DNA of 6,728 nt from Candidatus Omnitrophota bacterium (GCA_020052635.1 JAGVOR010000041.1:1-6728); one strand, 5' to 3'. Counted from the stretch's first letter, positions 1 through 5,672 are shown. Notes: generated by a model not told the origin, from the letters alone. Made by a program: numbers and translations.

Positions 1-434
1 ATGATCATAGATTTTCCTAAAGAATGCAGTGACTCAAATTCCCTGCCCAGCCTGGTTTTAGCATAAGAAGCATTAACCCCTAAGTTTAAGCCATCATTTA
101 CCGGAAAAATATACCGGCCGCTCTTTAGGGTGCTTAAAGAGTCCTCCGAACGCATAAATTGAAAATAAAGCTGGTCATCAAAACCCAGTAAATTATTGTG
201 CTCAAAGGTAACCGAATCCCTATCCCGGCCGACATAACGGGAACCAAAGTTATCATGGGCGTATCCAATATGGATCGGCAGGTAATCTTTGGCATCAATA
301 ACAATATCGGTAGAACCGGGGGTTTTGCCGGGAACCAGGATCACTTTAGCGAACCTGTCCGGACGCTCATTAATCAGGGTTAAAGACCTTTGAAGCGAGG
401 AATAGTTAAACGGGTCATTAGTCTTGAGTTTCAA
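1..434 (-). pseudogene. Two-partner secretion transporter (FhaC/ShlB/TpsB family), second part, out of frame with its N-terminus and cut by the window edge
   Basis: I translated the minus strand by hand from the codon just after the A10 run. The frame stays open for about 144 codons to the left edge of the window. It finishes the second POTRA domain (reads LKLKTNDPFNYSSLQRSLTL, then a segment ending PGSTDIVID, typical of FhaC and ShlB) and enters the beta-barrel (YLPIHIGYAHDNFG, then VTFEHNNLLGFDDQLYFQFM). In this family the barrel passes a partner exoprotein across the outer membrane. The sequence joins seamlessly to the 418-960 frame if one A is removed from the run at 435-444, so this is the same gene rather than a separate one. 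A TTG at 434-432 could be called as a start by a gene finder, but I see no biological reason for initiation there. Whether the shift is a sequencing error, a mutation, phase variation or slippage cannot be told here. The 3' end and the partner exoprotein gene lie outside the window. Confidence 0.85.
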
Positions 435-960
435 TTTTTTTTTTATAAAGCCGGTCTTTAAAAAATTTATTGCCTTTAACGCTTATTTCGCCCACTCTAC
501 CTTCGACAATCCGGATGACCATTACTCCGTCTTTGCCGATCGTTTGGGGAGGAATATAGGCACGCGAGGTCGGATAATCCTTAGTCCGGTAGAGATCGGT
601 GATCAAATCCGCTACCTTTTGCATTTCAGTGATGGAAAGTTTCTTATTTTCATAAGGGGTAGTGATCTTGCTTATCTCGGCCGCCGAAAGCACTGCTACT
701 CCTTCAACATTGATTTTCTTAACTAAAACCTTTTCCCCTTCCGCAACAGCAGGGGCAGCCTGATCCTTCTCCTGGATTTCAGGTTTCTCTTTCTTCTGCC
801 CTACTCTTTGTTCAAGCTTTTTACTCATATCCTGGTCCTGCTGCAGCTTCTCCAGGCCACCCGCGGTCTGCTGCGGGTCAATCGCGTAAGCATCTAATTT
901 AAAAATAAAAATACAGGTTAAAACGATTATAAAAATCCTACTTACCTTTATTTTGAACAT
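418..960 (-). CDS. N-terminal part of a FhaC/ShlB-type two-partner secretion transporter (signal peptide, plug-like segment, POTRA1, start of POTRA2)
   Basis: The 180-residue frame starts at ATG 960 behind an AGGGAGG ribosome site five bases away. Residues 1-26 are a signal peptide (hydrophobic core 8-20, likely cleavage after DAYA). Residues 30-75 are a polar, charged, probably helical and linker region (GGLEKLQQDQDMSKKLEQ), as seen in the plug helix and linker of FhaC-like proteins. Residues about 78-154 form a ShlB-type POTRA domain (VLVKKINVEGVAVLSAAEI, then VMVIRIVEGRV). A second POTRA begins at 155 (ISVKGNKFFKDRLYKKK), and the frame then runs into TAA right after a poly-A tract. Family members are usually over 500 residues with a 16-stranded barrel, so this frame alone cannot be a functional transporter. 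The missing part lies immediately downstream in another frame. The gene has its own promoter and a structured leader, and diverges from the riboswitch-controlled gene. Confidence 0.9.
   Translation of the reverse strand: MFKIKVSRIFIIVLTCIFIFKLDAYAIDPQQTAGGLEKLQQDQDMSKKLEQRVGQKKEKPEIQEKDQAAPAVAEGEKVLVKKINVEGVAVLSAAEISKITTPYENKKLSITEMQKVADLITDLYRTKDYPTSRAYIPPQTIGKDGVMVIRIVEGRVGEISVKGNKFFKDRLYKKKIETQD
435..444 (-). repeat. A10 homopolymer (T10 on the plus strand) at the frame break in the TpsB gene
   Basis: On the coding strand, TAT is followed by ten A residues and then TTG. With ten A the frame gives KKKIETQD and stops. With nine A it gives KKKLKLKTND and continues as normal POTRA2 and barrel sequence. 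Long A runs are known sites for slipped-strand replication errors, for RNA polymerase slippage and for sequencing or assembly errors. Confidence 0.9.
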
Positions 961-1084
961 CTTAGCCTCCCTGCCCAGAAAGGGCTAACCACCTTGGCCT
1001 ATCGGATAGGCCAAGTGTCACCCTCTCGGGTGAACCGACGCAATCTCTCATAAGCGCCGGGTATTATATAAAATAAGTAAACGT
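961..1084 (-). promoter_or_regulatory. Structured 5' leader of the TpsB gene, family not recognised
   Basis: The predicted transcript start is near 1084, giving a leader of about 124 nt. In transcript order it can form four elements. First is a 7-bp stem, 1060-1054 with 1041-1035 (one G-U), enclosing a 12-nt loop. Second is a 6-bp stem capped by a GAGA (GNRA) tetraloop at 1033-1018. Third is a near-perfect hairpin at 1015-993 (arms of 10-11 nt, loop of about 3 nt). Fourth is a hairpin at the ribosome site, with two competing forms: a long stem 988-983 with 967-962 that buries part of the AGGGAGG, or a short GCCC/GGGC stem (985-982 with 976-973) that leaves it free. This suggests control of translation by RNA structure. 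I compared it from memory with the common riboswitch classes and did not recognise it. It could also be a protein-binding leader or simply a stabilising 5' UTR. Confidence 0.5.
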
Positions 1085-1090
1085 GAAACT

Positions 1091-1118
1091 ATTTTACAAC
1101 GAAATAACATCTTGTCAA
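1091..1118 (-). promoter_or_regulatory. Sigma70-type promoter for the TpsB gene
   Basis: A perfect TTGACA -35 (plus-strand complement at 1113-1118) and a TAAAAT -10 (1091-1096) are separated by 16 bp. The likely transcript start is the A near 1084, about 124 nt before the ATG. Sequence match only. Confidence 0.7.
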
Positions 1119-1373
1119 GTATAAATCTGTTATATTTGACGCTAAATTTCAATAATAGCAAGCAGTTATATACTAACCCCGAATCTTAAGATGATAATTA
1201 AAATCTCGCGAACATAACCCTAAACCTAAATTCGAAGCCTTCAACTCCGTTTAACTTAATGGCTGCCTAAAATTGCATAGAACCAGCGGAAGACAGCTAA
1301 GATTTCCGGGATTAATTGCTGTAATTACCCTTTTCTCAATAGTTTAGGACAAAAAAAATATTTCCCCTGTCTA
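1119..1373. other. Intergenic stretch between the divergent promoters, no gene or RNA recognised
   Basis: This 255-bp AT-rich stretch has stop codons in all frames and no open frame of useful length. It contains a 10-bp perfect palindrome at 1183-1192 and an A8 tract at 1351-1358 that sits where an UP element would for the rightward promoter. A weak interrupted inverted repeat (CAATAG at 1337-1342, CTATTG at 1371-1376) reaches the -35 box. None of these is strong enough to call as an operator. Confidence 0.5.
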
Positions 1374-1402
1374 TTGAAATCCTCCAAAAGATATGTTATG
1401 CT
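1374..1402 (+). promoter_or_regulatory. Extended -10 sigma70-type promoter driving the riboswitch and small exported protein
   Basis: TTGAAA at 1374-1379 (5 of 6 to consensus) and TATGCT at 1397-1402 (4 of 6) are separated by exactly 17 bp. A TG dinucleotide at 1394-1395 gives an extended -10 element. An A8 tract lies upstream around -54. The predicted start near 1408-1410 places the riboswitch P1 stem about a dozen bases into the transcript, as expected for a leader RNA. Confidence 0.75.
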
Positions 1403-1421
1403 TTATTACAATCTGGAACAG

Positions 1422-1502
1422 CTTTGAAAAAGGCTAACTAGCAGTAATGCTGGGGCGCAAAGTGACAGATCCGAAGAAATTCGGATGGCTGCACTGCCAA
1501 AG
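1422..1502 (+). promoter_or_regulatory. Cyclic di-GMP-I (GEMM-I) riboswitch aptamer
   Basis: The conserved GEMM-I parts are all present in order. P1 is CUUUG (1422-1426) with CAAAG (1498-1502). The GGC-UAAC segment (1432-1438) follows. The P2 hairpin 1438-1453 is capped by a GUAA GNRA tetraloop (1444-1447). The hallmark GGGCGCAAAG joining sequence is at 1453-1462. P3 is built from GUG (1462-1464) with CAC (1492-1494) plus a 7-bp stem 1469-1475/1480-1486 with a GAAA loop. The aptamer closes with GCC at 1496-1498. The position matching the ligand-contacting G20 of the Vibrio Vc2 aptamer appears to be G1432. A G there favours c-di-GMP over the c-AMP-GMP variants, which often carry A, though it does not exclude mixed specificity. 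It is followed at once by an intrinsic terminator and then the small exported-protein gene, so it controls that gene in cis. The alignment was made by eye from memory of the family. Confidence 0.9.
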
Positions 1503-1508
1503 GATGAG

Positions 1509-1537
1509 AACCCTAAAATATCCTTTTAGGGTTTTTT
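1509..1537 (+). terminator. Intrinsic terminator 1, expression platform of the c-di-GMP riboswitch
   Basis: CCCTAAAA (1511-1518) pairs with TTTTAGGG (1524-1531), extendable by two A-U pairs, with a 5-nt loop and six U (1532-1537). A competing 7-bp antiterminator can form between AAAGGAU (1499-1505, which includes the 3' strand of aptamer P1) and AUCCUUU (1520-1526, part of the 3' terminator strand). Ligand-stabilised P1 would therefore favour the terminator, predicting an OFF switch. Confidence 0.85.
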
Positions 1538-1541
1538 ATGG

Positions 1542-1570
1542 CCCCGGCTCGAAAAAAACCGGGGTTTTTT
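1542..1570 (+). terminator. Intrinsic terminator 2, immediately after terminator 1
   Basis: CCCCGG (1542-1547) pairs with CCGGGG (1559-1564) across an 11-nt A-rich loop, followed by six U (1565-1570). It lies before the ribosome site of the same gene. If it acted at all times the gene would be mostly silent, so it is probably also regulated or leaky. Confidence 0.75.
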
Positions 1571-1606
1571 ATTGGGCTAAAGCAAAAACGGGCAAGGAGG
1601 TGCAAC

Positions 1607-1903
1607 ATGAAAAAAATGGGGATTTTAACGGGGTTGTTCGTTCTTTTAATGGTTTCGGCTGTTTGGGCGGGTGATAGCGTAACAATTGCTATGTCGCTAA
1701 CCATCCCTTCCATCCCGGGAGTAAATGCTCCGGCGCGCATCCCGGAAACAGCCATGCGCGATTACCAAAAACAGGATATTGCCAGGAATAATGCCGCTGC
1801 CACGGTAGGAGAAGAATTCATAGAAAAGGAGGAGAGCAAAGAAACCCTTCTTGCCCAAGGAGACAAAGTTACCGCTGCTGTAAAAACAATTTATACCCGG
1901 TAA
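1607..1903 (+). CDS. Small exported protein under c-di-GMP riboswitch control, function unknown
   Basis: This 98-residue protein starts at ATG 1607 behind an excellent AAGGAGGTG ribosome site (1594-1602). An in-frame ATG at 1538 is rejected because it lies between the two terminators and would spoil the signal peptide. Residues 1-21 are a clear Sec signal (MKK, hydrophobic core 5-18, cleavage near VWA/GD). The mature protein is about 77 residues. It opens with SVTIAMSLTI at 24-33, hydrophobic at every second residue (V25, I27, M29, L31, I33), then a Pro/Gly-rich segment (34-46). A charged, Ala-rich, probably helical tail follows from about 47 onward. There is no cysteine, lipobox or sorting signal. 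I recognise no family. The alternating strand resembles the donor strand of chaperone-usher subunits and the N-terminus of the pilin-like protein encoded at 5723-6301. With the convergent pilus-like operon, this suggests a pilus accessory or surface role, which is inference. Confidence 0.85.
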   Translation: MKKMGILTGLFVLLMVSAVWAGDSVTIAMSLTIPSIPGVNAPARIPETAMRDYQKQDIARNNAAATVGEEFIEKEESKETLLAQGDKVTAAVKTIYTR

Positions 1904-1918
1904 CTCTCCTCCTTTCCT

Positions 1919-4777
1919 TTATTTCTGTATTTTACGTAGAGGAATGTTCCAAACCGAAGATTCCCCCTCTTGCAGGGGGAATTTCTTTTTCAGGACGGTT
2001 AAAGGCAGGTAATACACCGGAATCGTGTCGAGATCCGCGGTTAATTCATGTTCTCCGGGCGTAGCCTGTGCGTAAACGTAGCTGCCATCAACCCCGGTAA
2101 TAATCGTTTTCTCTCCATCCAGAGTAATCGCTACTCCGGGAACACCCTTTTCTCCGATGGAATACTCGCCATCTTCATTGGTATCTTCAAAAACGATACC
2201 CCGGATCTCCGAACGCGAGGTAATCCCGAAGTAAACCTTGTTGGCAGCGGCAGAGGCAATCGGGATCTCCTGGGTTACCGGAACCGTCAAGATATAGCCT
2301 GGCGGCAGGGTGGCAGTATCTAAAGTAACATAGGCTGCTTTACCGCGTACCTTAAGAAACTTAAAATACCCCAACTCATCGCTGATCTGGGATTGCTTCT
2401 TGCCCAGCCAGATCTTAATCCCAAAAACCGGGGGCTCATCCCGGTCCAAGAGGCCGTTGGAATTGTAATCTTTAAATACATACCCCTGGATGGTTGAAAC
2501 CGCATCCCAGCGCACCCCGGTATCCCAAAGCAATTTCATCCCGACATTAAAGCTGGCCTCTACCCGGCTGGTGGCGTTATTGTTCTCCTTCCAGATATTT
2601 CTTACCCTGGCGGAAGCATAAACCTCCTGGCCATCGGCAGGCCTAAAGGATAATTCGCCGTAGCCTTCGATATAATCTTCTCCCGCCAAAAATGATAAAG
2701 GTGAATTGGCCCGCTCTTCATCACGGTAAGTAAAACGCATCGATCCCCAAAACGGGGTTTTACCGATCCGGTCATACCAGTCTATGCCGGTTTCAGTAAC
2801 ATTCGGCCGGGCCTGGCCGCCGGAGTTACGCGCCGTAAGCCAGTTGAGCTCCCGATTATAATAATAATACAGGGACCCGATAATACTAAAACGTAATCCG
2901 GCATAAAATTTTTCATTATAATAGTCTAAGGTCGCAGCGGAAAAATTACGGTTATCCTGGTGAGAATATTTTAAATAAGTTGAAATTTCTTTTCCAAATA
3001 GCGAGAACAACCGGTTAATTCCGCCGCCGGCCGCCTGATACCTTACCTGCGATAGTTTACCCAGATCATTCTGCAGGGTATAGGTGATCTCTGCGCTGGT
3101 CAACGGGTCGATCCGGTAAAGCAGAGTACTGTCTAAATCTTCGTTAAAACGGTCCCGATTATCTTCTGCCGGGTATAAACGATCGCGATACACATCCAGG
3201 CGCTGGGTATAAGTAAGGTTATCTGTGGGCCGCCAGTTTAAATTCAGGAGCGCCCCCAATTCACCTTGTCTCCAGCCCGGGCCGGTAATACTGACAAACT
3301 CTTTATCGATATCCCTCAACTGCAAATTGGCGTAAAGGTCTTTGCCGTTGTAACGGCTGGTAAAGGTCTGGGCTAAATTTTTAGTGTCGCTGGCGATCTC
3401 ATAACTATAACCGAACTTTTTAAAATTCCAGCTGGCGATTAAATCATAAGCGTAATCTCGCAGAAAACCCTGCCGGTCCCTGCCCCAGCCGTGCGCCACA
3501 CTGAACTTATAATTCTGCCAGGTTGTGGGGGAAAAATTAAGTTGGGCGCCGCTGATAAAGGCATGCTGGGTCTTCCAATCGATCATCGATAAAGTACCGA
3601 AACGGCCGCCGTTCTCTCTACCCCAAAAAATTGCGTAATCAAGCACATTATGAAAAGCAGGGGAAGAAAAATAAACACCCCTTAAGTCTGCCCCCGGCAC
3701 AGCCAGGTTATTAAGATACGGATTATAATCGCCTGCCCGCAGCTTAAAACCCTCGAAAGGCCCCAGCCGACCATTCGTGATCCCCGCGGAAATATAAGTC
3801 ATATCCGTAGTCCCCGGGAGGGTGCGTTCAGTCACCGAGGCATCCAGTAACCCATAAGGAGTAGCCCCATCCATCCGGAAATTATGGATAAAAGAATAGT
3901 TGCCGTTACGATTAACTGTCCCCAGCCGGCGGCCGGTGTAATAAGAATACCAATCCAGGTTATAGCGCAGTTTAAAATTACCCATCGACTGCTCTTCTTT
4001 ACGCATCGTTTCTTCCAAGGTCGGAGAATCAGGCACCGGCAGCACTCCCGTACATTCGATGCTGATGCGGCCAAAATCATCCCAGATAATTACCGTCGCC
4101 AACCCCCGGCCTTTAGCCAACACCGAAATTTCATGCTGATTCAATCGTTCGGCATAGAGTAATTCCGGCTGCATAACTAAGAACCGCGTAATATTGCTGC
4201 CGCTGAAAATAACATATTTACCTTCTTGGATTTCAATCGGCTGTTGCAAAGATAAGCTGGGATCATTAAGCAGGTAGTGCGAAGGAAGTTTTTTTCTGGA
4301 GAAGACACTATCGGCTTGCCCGGCCTGGGGAACAAAAATCTGGGCAGCGCTTAAGCCCTCATCCTCCTGCATGGTTTGCCTGATTTTAGCCTGGTCCAGC
4401 GTGTTATTCATCGCGGTTTGGCGGTCCAACCCGGAAGAAATATGCCCGCCAGCAATAGAATCATTTCGCCCCACCGGCACAGCGGACATTTCACTGATTA
4501 TTCCTAGATAGTAAATCGCGGGAGGATAACCCGGTTCGGCAACCAGGGCGCGGTTAAATTCCTCTTGCGCAGCCTCAAGATCACCATGCTCCAGGTCCCT
4601 TAAGCCTTCTTCGCACAGAAATTCGGCAATCTGGCTATAGGCAAAAACCGAGCGCGGTAAGATAATTAAAAAGGAAATGATAAAAAGAAGGGTTAGGCTG
4701 GCGAAAAAAACGGGTTTTCGGGAAACCCCCGGACAGCGACGGGATCTATTAAGTGACCTCCCAGCAGGAAAAAACAT
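1919..4777 (-). CDS. Divergent usher-like outer-membrane protein: TPR, pilus-formation N domain, barrel-like region, two SdrD-B-type domains
   Basis: I chose ATG 4777, one base after the chaperone stop (TAATATG), giving 952 residues. A TTG at 4804 with AGGAG 12 bases upstream would add nine residues and overlap the chaperone gene. A basic segment and hydrophobic core at about 22-46 form a signal peptide (cleavage near SVFA). A TPR-like pair of helices is at 50-93. Residues 180-248 match the pilus-formation/secretin N-terminal domain (IEIQEGKYVIFSGSNITRFL, then GLATVIIWDDFGRI). About 265-756 is rich in alternating aromatic strands with short turns, as in an outer-membrane barrel of usher size. 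Two C-terminal beta-sandwich domains of SdrD-B type (762-853 and 858-952) each begin with a calcium-type loop: DYNSNGLLDRDE and DTNEDGEYSIGE. Classic ushers also end in two periplasmic beta-sandwich domains and sit next to a chaperone and pilins. I infer a subunit-assembly pore. A porin-like surface barrel is the alternative, and no clear FimD signature is visible. Confidence 0.8.
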   Translation of the reverse strand: MFFPAGRSLNRSRRCPGVSRKPVFFASLTLLFIISFLIILPRSVFAYSQIAEFLCEEGLRDLEHGDLEAAQEEFNRALVAEPGYPPAIYYLGIISEMSAVPVGRNDSIAGGHISSGLDRQTAMNNTLDQAKIRQTMQEDEGLSAAQIFVPQAGQADSVFSRKKLPSHYLLNDPSLSLQQPIEIQEGKYVIFSGSNITRFLVMQPELLYAERLNQHEISVLAKGRGLATVIIWDDFGRISIECTGVLPVPDSPTLEETMRKEEQSMGNFKLRYNLDWYSYYTGRRLGTVNRNGNYSFIHNFRMDGATPYGLLDASVTERTLPGTTDMTYISAGITNGRLGPFEGFKLRAGDYNPYLNNLAVPGADLRGVYFSSPAFHNVLDYAIFWGRENGGRFGTLSMIDWKTQHAFISGAQLNFSPTTWQNYKFSVAHGWGRDRQGFLRDYAYDLIASWNFKKFGYSYEIASDTKNLAQTFTSRYNGKDLYANLQLRDIDKEFVSITGPGWRQGELGALLNLNWRPTDNLTYTQRLDVYRDRLYPAEDNRDRFNEDLDSTLLYRIDPLTSAEITYTLQNDLGKLSQVRYQAAGGGINRLFSLFGKEISTYLKYSHQDNRNFSAATLDYYNEKFYAGLRFSIIGSLYYYYNRELNWLTARNSGGQARPNVTETGIDWYDRIGKTPFWGSMRFTYRDEERANSPLSFLAGEDYIEGYGELSFRPADGQEVYASARVRNIWKENNNATSRVEASFNVGMKLLWDTGVRWDAVSTIQGYVFKDYNSNGLLDRDEPPVFGIKIWLGKKQSQISDELGYFKFLKVRGKAAYVTLDTATLPPGYILTVPVTQEIPIASAAANKVYFGITSRSEIRGIVFEDTNEDGEYSIGEKGVPGVAITLDGEKTIITGVDGSYVYAQATPGEHELTADLDTIPVYYLPLTVLKKKFPLQEGESSVWNIPLRKIQK
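1960..1990 (+). terminator. Intrinsic terminator of the small exported-protein gene, embedded in the convergent coding sequence
   Basis: ATTCCCCCT (1960-1968) pairs perfectly with AGGGGGAAT (1974-1982) around a 5-nt loop, followed by TTCTTTTT (1983-1990). It lies 57 bases past the plus-strand stop and inside the last codons of the minus-strand usher-like gene. The U-rich tail is on the plus side only, so it should stop rightward transcription. Confidence 0.75.
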
Positions 4778-4778
4778 A

Positions 4779-5666
4779 TTACTGAAGCTGGCCGATCTGA
4801 ACAATTTGATTGTTCTCTCCTATGGTAACTGAAGCTTCTTTAGTGATCACCGGGCCACGACCGATACCGGCATCCGTCAAAGCTTTACCCAGGTCAATAG
4901 TAATGATTAAATCGTACTCACCGGCAGGAATTTTGCCTTTCCAGGTGCCAAGCAATGTGCCTTTTCCGCCGGTAAATGTGTAGACATTATTAAATGCCCC
5001 GCGGGCACTCACCAAGCCATCCTGATTCATCAGGCTAAAATTTCCGGCAGTCGTAATATCGGTGTTGCCGGTATTTTCAAAATCCAGGGTAATATCCAGT
5101 GAGCCTTTTTCTTCTTGGGAGGGTGCAATATTTAAATTGCTGATTTTGGCGGTTCGCTTAATCGTGCCCTTGACTTCGACATAAAATAAAGTAGCGACCC
5201 GGACATTAACATCGAGGCCGGCAGAGCGGTCAGTAGCCGCGATCAATCCTTTACTAATCAAGGTTTCAAAAAATAAAGTCGCAAATCGCGCCCCCGTTGC
5301 ATCCGCCGGGGCGTTCACCGAATAGCTGATTTTCTGCTTACCGTAGGCCGGGACAGTAACCTCTGCCGGAGAAAAACTTATCCAGGGACAGGCCGACGTC
5401 TCGGTAGAATTAGCCGGTAAGAATTCTTTAGCCCCTGAGCCGCCCGGAAGATAATACCAATCCTCAAGATATAACCGCATGCTCTTGGCCTCCGCCGTCG
5501 GATTCTCCAGCGTGATCTCTCCAAAAGCCCGCTCACCCGGGGCAACCATCACTCGAATTTTCGATTGATTCATAAAAGGAAGCTTATCTGCCTGTGCGGC
5601 AGAAACAAATACGCTGCCCAACAGGTAAAAACAGATAGCTGTAATAATACGCGGCCGAGTAGACAA
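4779..5666 (-). CDS. PapD-like periplasmic chaperone, two immunoglobulin-like domains
   Basis: This 295-residue exported protein has a signal peptide (residues 1-26, ending SAAQA). The start is TTG 5666, supported by a strong AAGGAGGG ribosome site six bases away and by the position of the signal. Domain 1 (about 36-167) has the pattern of fimbrial chaperones and related proteins: APGERAFGEITLENPTAEA, then PWISFSPAEVTVPAYGKQKI, then APADATGARFATLFFE. Domain 2 (about 170-285) is a second beta-sandwich (ISNLNIAPSQ, LDITLDFENTGNTDI, IPAGEYDLIITIDLG). In chaperone-usher systems such proteins bind pilus subunits in the periplasm by donating a strand and deliver them to the usher. At 295 residues it is longer than PapD or FimC, and the Arg/Lys cleft pair of PapD is not obvious. 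Some Gram-positive surface-complex proteins share domain 1, but a diderm host and these neighbours favour a chaperone. It lies 56 bases after the pilin-like gene and touches the usher-like gene, so it is in one operon with them. Confidence 0.75.
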   Translation of the reverse strand: MSTRPRIITAICFYLLGSVFVSAAQADKLPFMNQSKIRVMVAPGERAFGEITLENPTAEAKSMRLYLEDWYYLPGGSGAKEFLPANSTETSACPWISFSPAEVTVPAYGKQKISYSVNAPADATGARFATLFFETLISKGLIAATDRSAGLDVNVRVATLFYVEVKGTIKRTAKISNLNIAPSQEEKGSLDITLDFENTGNTDITTAGNFSLMNQDGLVSARGAFNNVYTFTGGKGTLLGTWKGKIPAGEYDLIITIDLGKALTDAGIGRGPVITKEASVTIGENNQIVQIGQLQ

Positions 5667-5672
5667 AAAGAA

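Noticed and set aside
198..726. Plus-strand open frames opposite the TpsB gene
   Set aside because: They are antisense to clear POTRA and barrel coding sequence, with no initiation signals or recognisable protein features.
1063..1068. Perfect TATAAT on the minus strand as the -10 of the TpsB promoter
   Set aside because: No acceptable -35 lies 16-18 bases upstream, while TTGACA and TAAAAT with 16-bp spacing lie just before it.
1183..1192. Perfect palindrome ATCTTAAGAT as an operator
   Set aside because: Single copy, short, in AT-rich DNA and far from either promoter box.
1337..1376. Interrupted inverted repeat touching the -35 of the riboswitch promoter, as a repressor site
   Set aside because: Arms of six bases with a long asymmetric spacer; expected by chance in such AT-rich sequence.
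1538..1606. In-frame upstream ATG that would extend the small exported protein by 23 residues
   Set aside because: It lies between the two terminators, lacks a ribosome site and would put a basic, Phe-rich segment before a complete signal peptide; ATG 1607 has a near-perfect ribosome site.
1513..1755. Minus-strand open frame opposite the riboswitch terminators and the small gene
   Set aside because: It runs antisense through the terminators and the ribosome site, has no ribosome site of its own, and its sequence looks like a shadow of the coding strand.
1867..1905. 8-bp inverted repeat AGTTACCG/CGGTAACT across the end of the small gene, as a minus-strand terminator for the pilus operon
   Set aside because: The loop is 23 nt and the following bases are not a U tract, so it is unlikely to terminate; the operon's terminator was not found.
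3832..4162. Open frames on both strands overlapping the usher-like gene near its N-terminal third
   Set aside because: Out-of-frame shadows of a long, well-supported coding sequence; no signal, domain or ribosome site.
4779..5666. Reading the chaperone-like protein as a Gram-positive WxL-complex protein
   Set aside because: The first domain has a similar pattern, but the surrounding genes are outer-membrane components and there is no C-terminal membrane anchor, so a periplasmic chaperone fits better.
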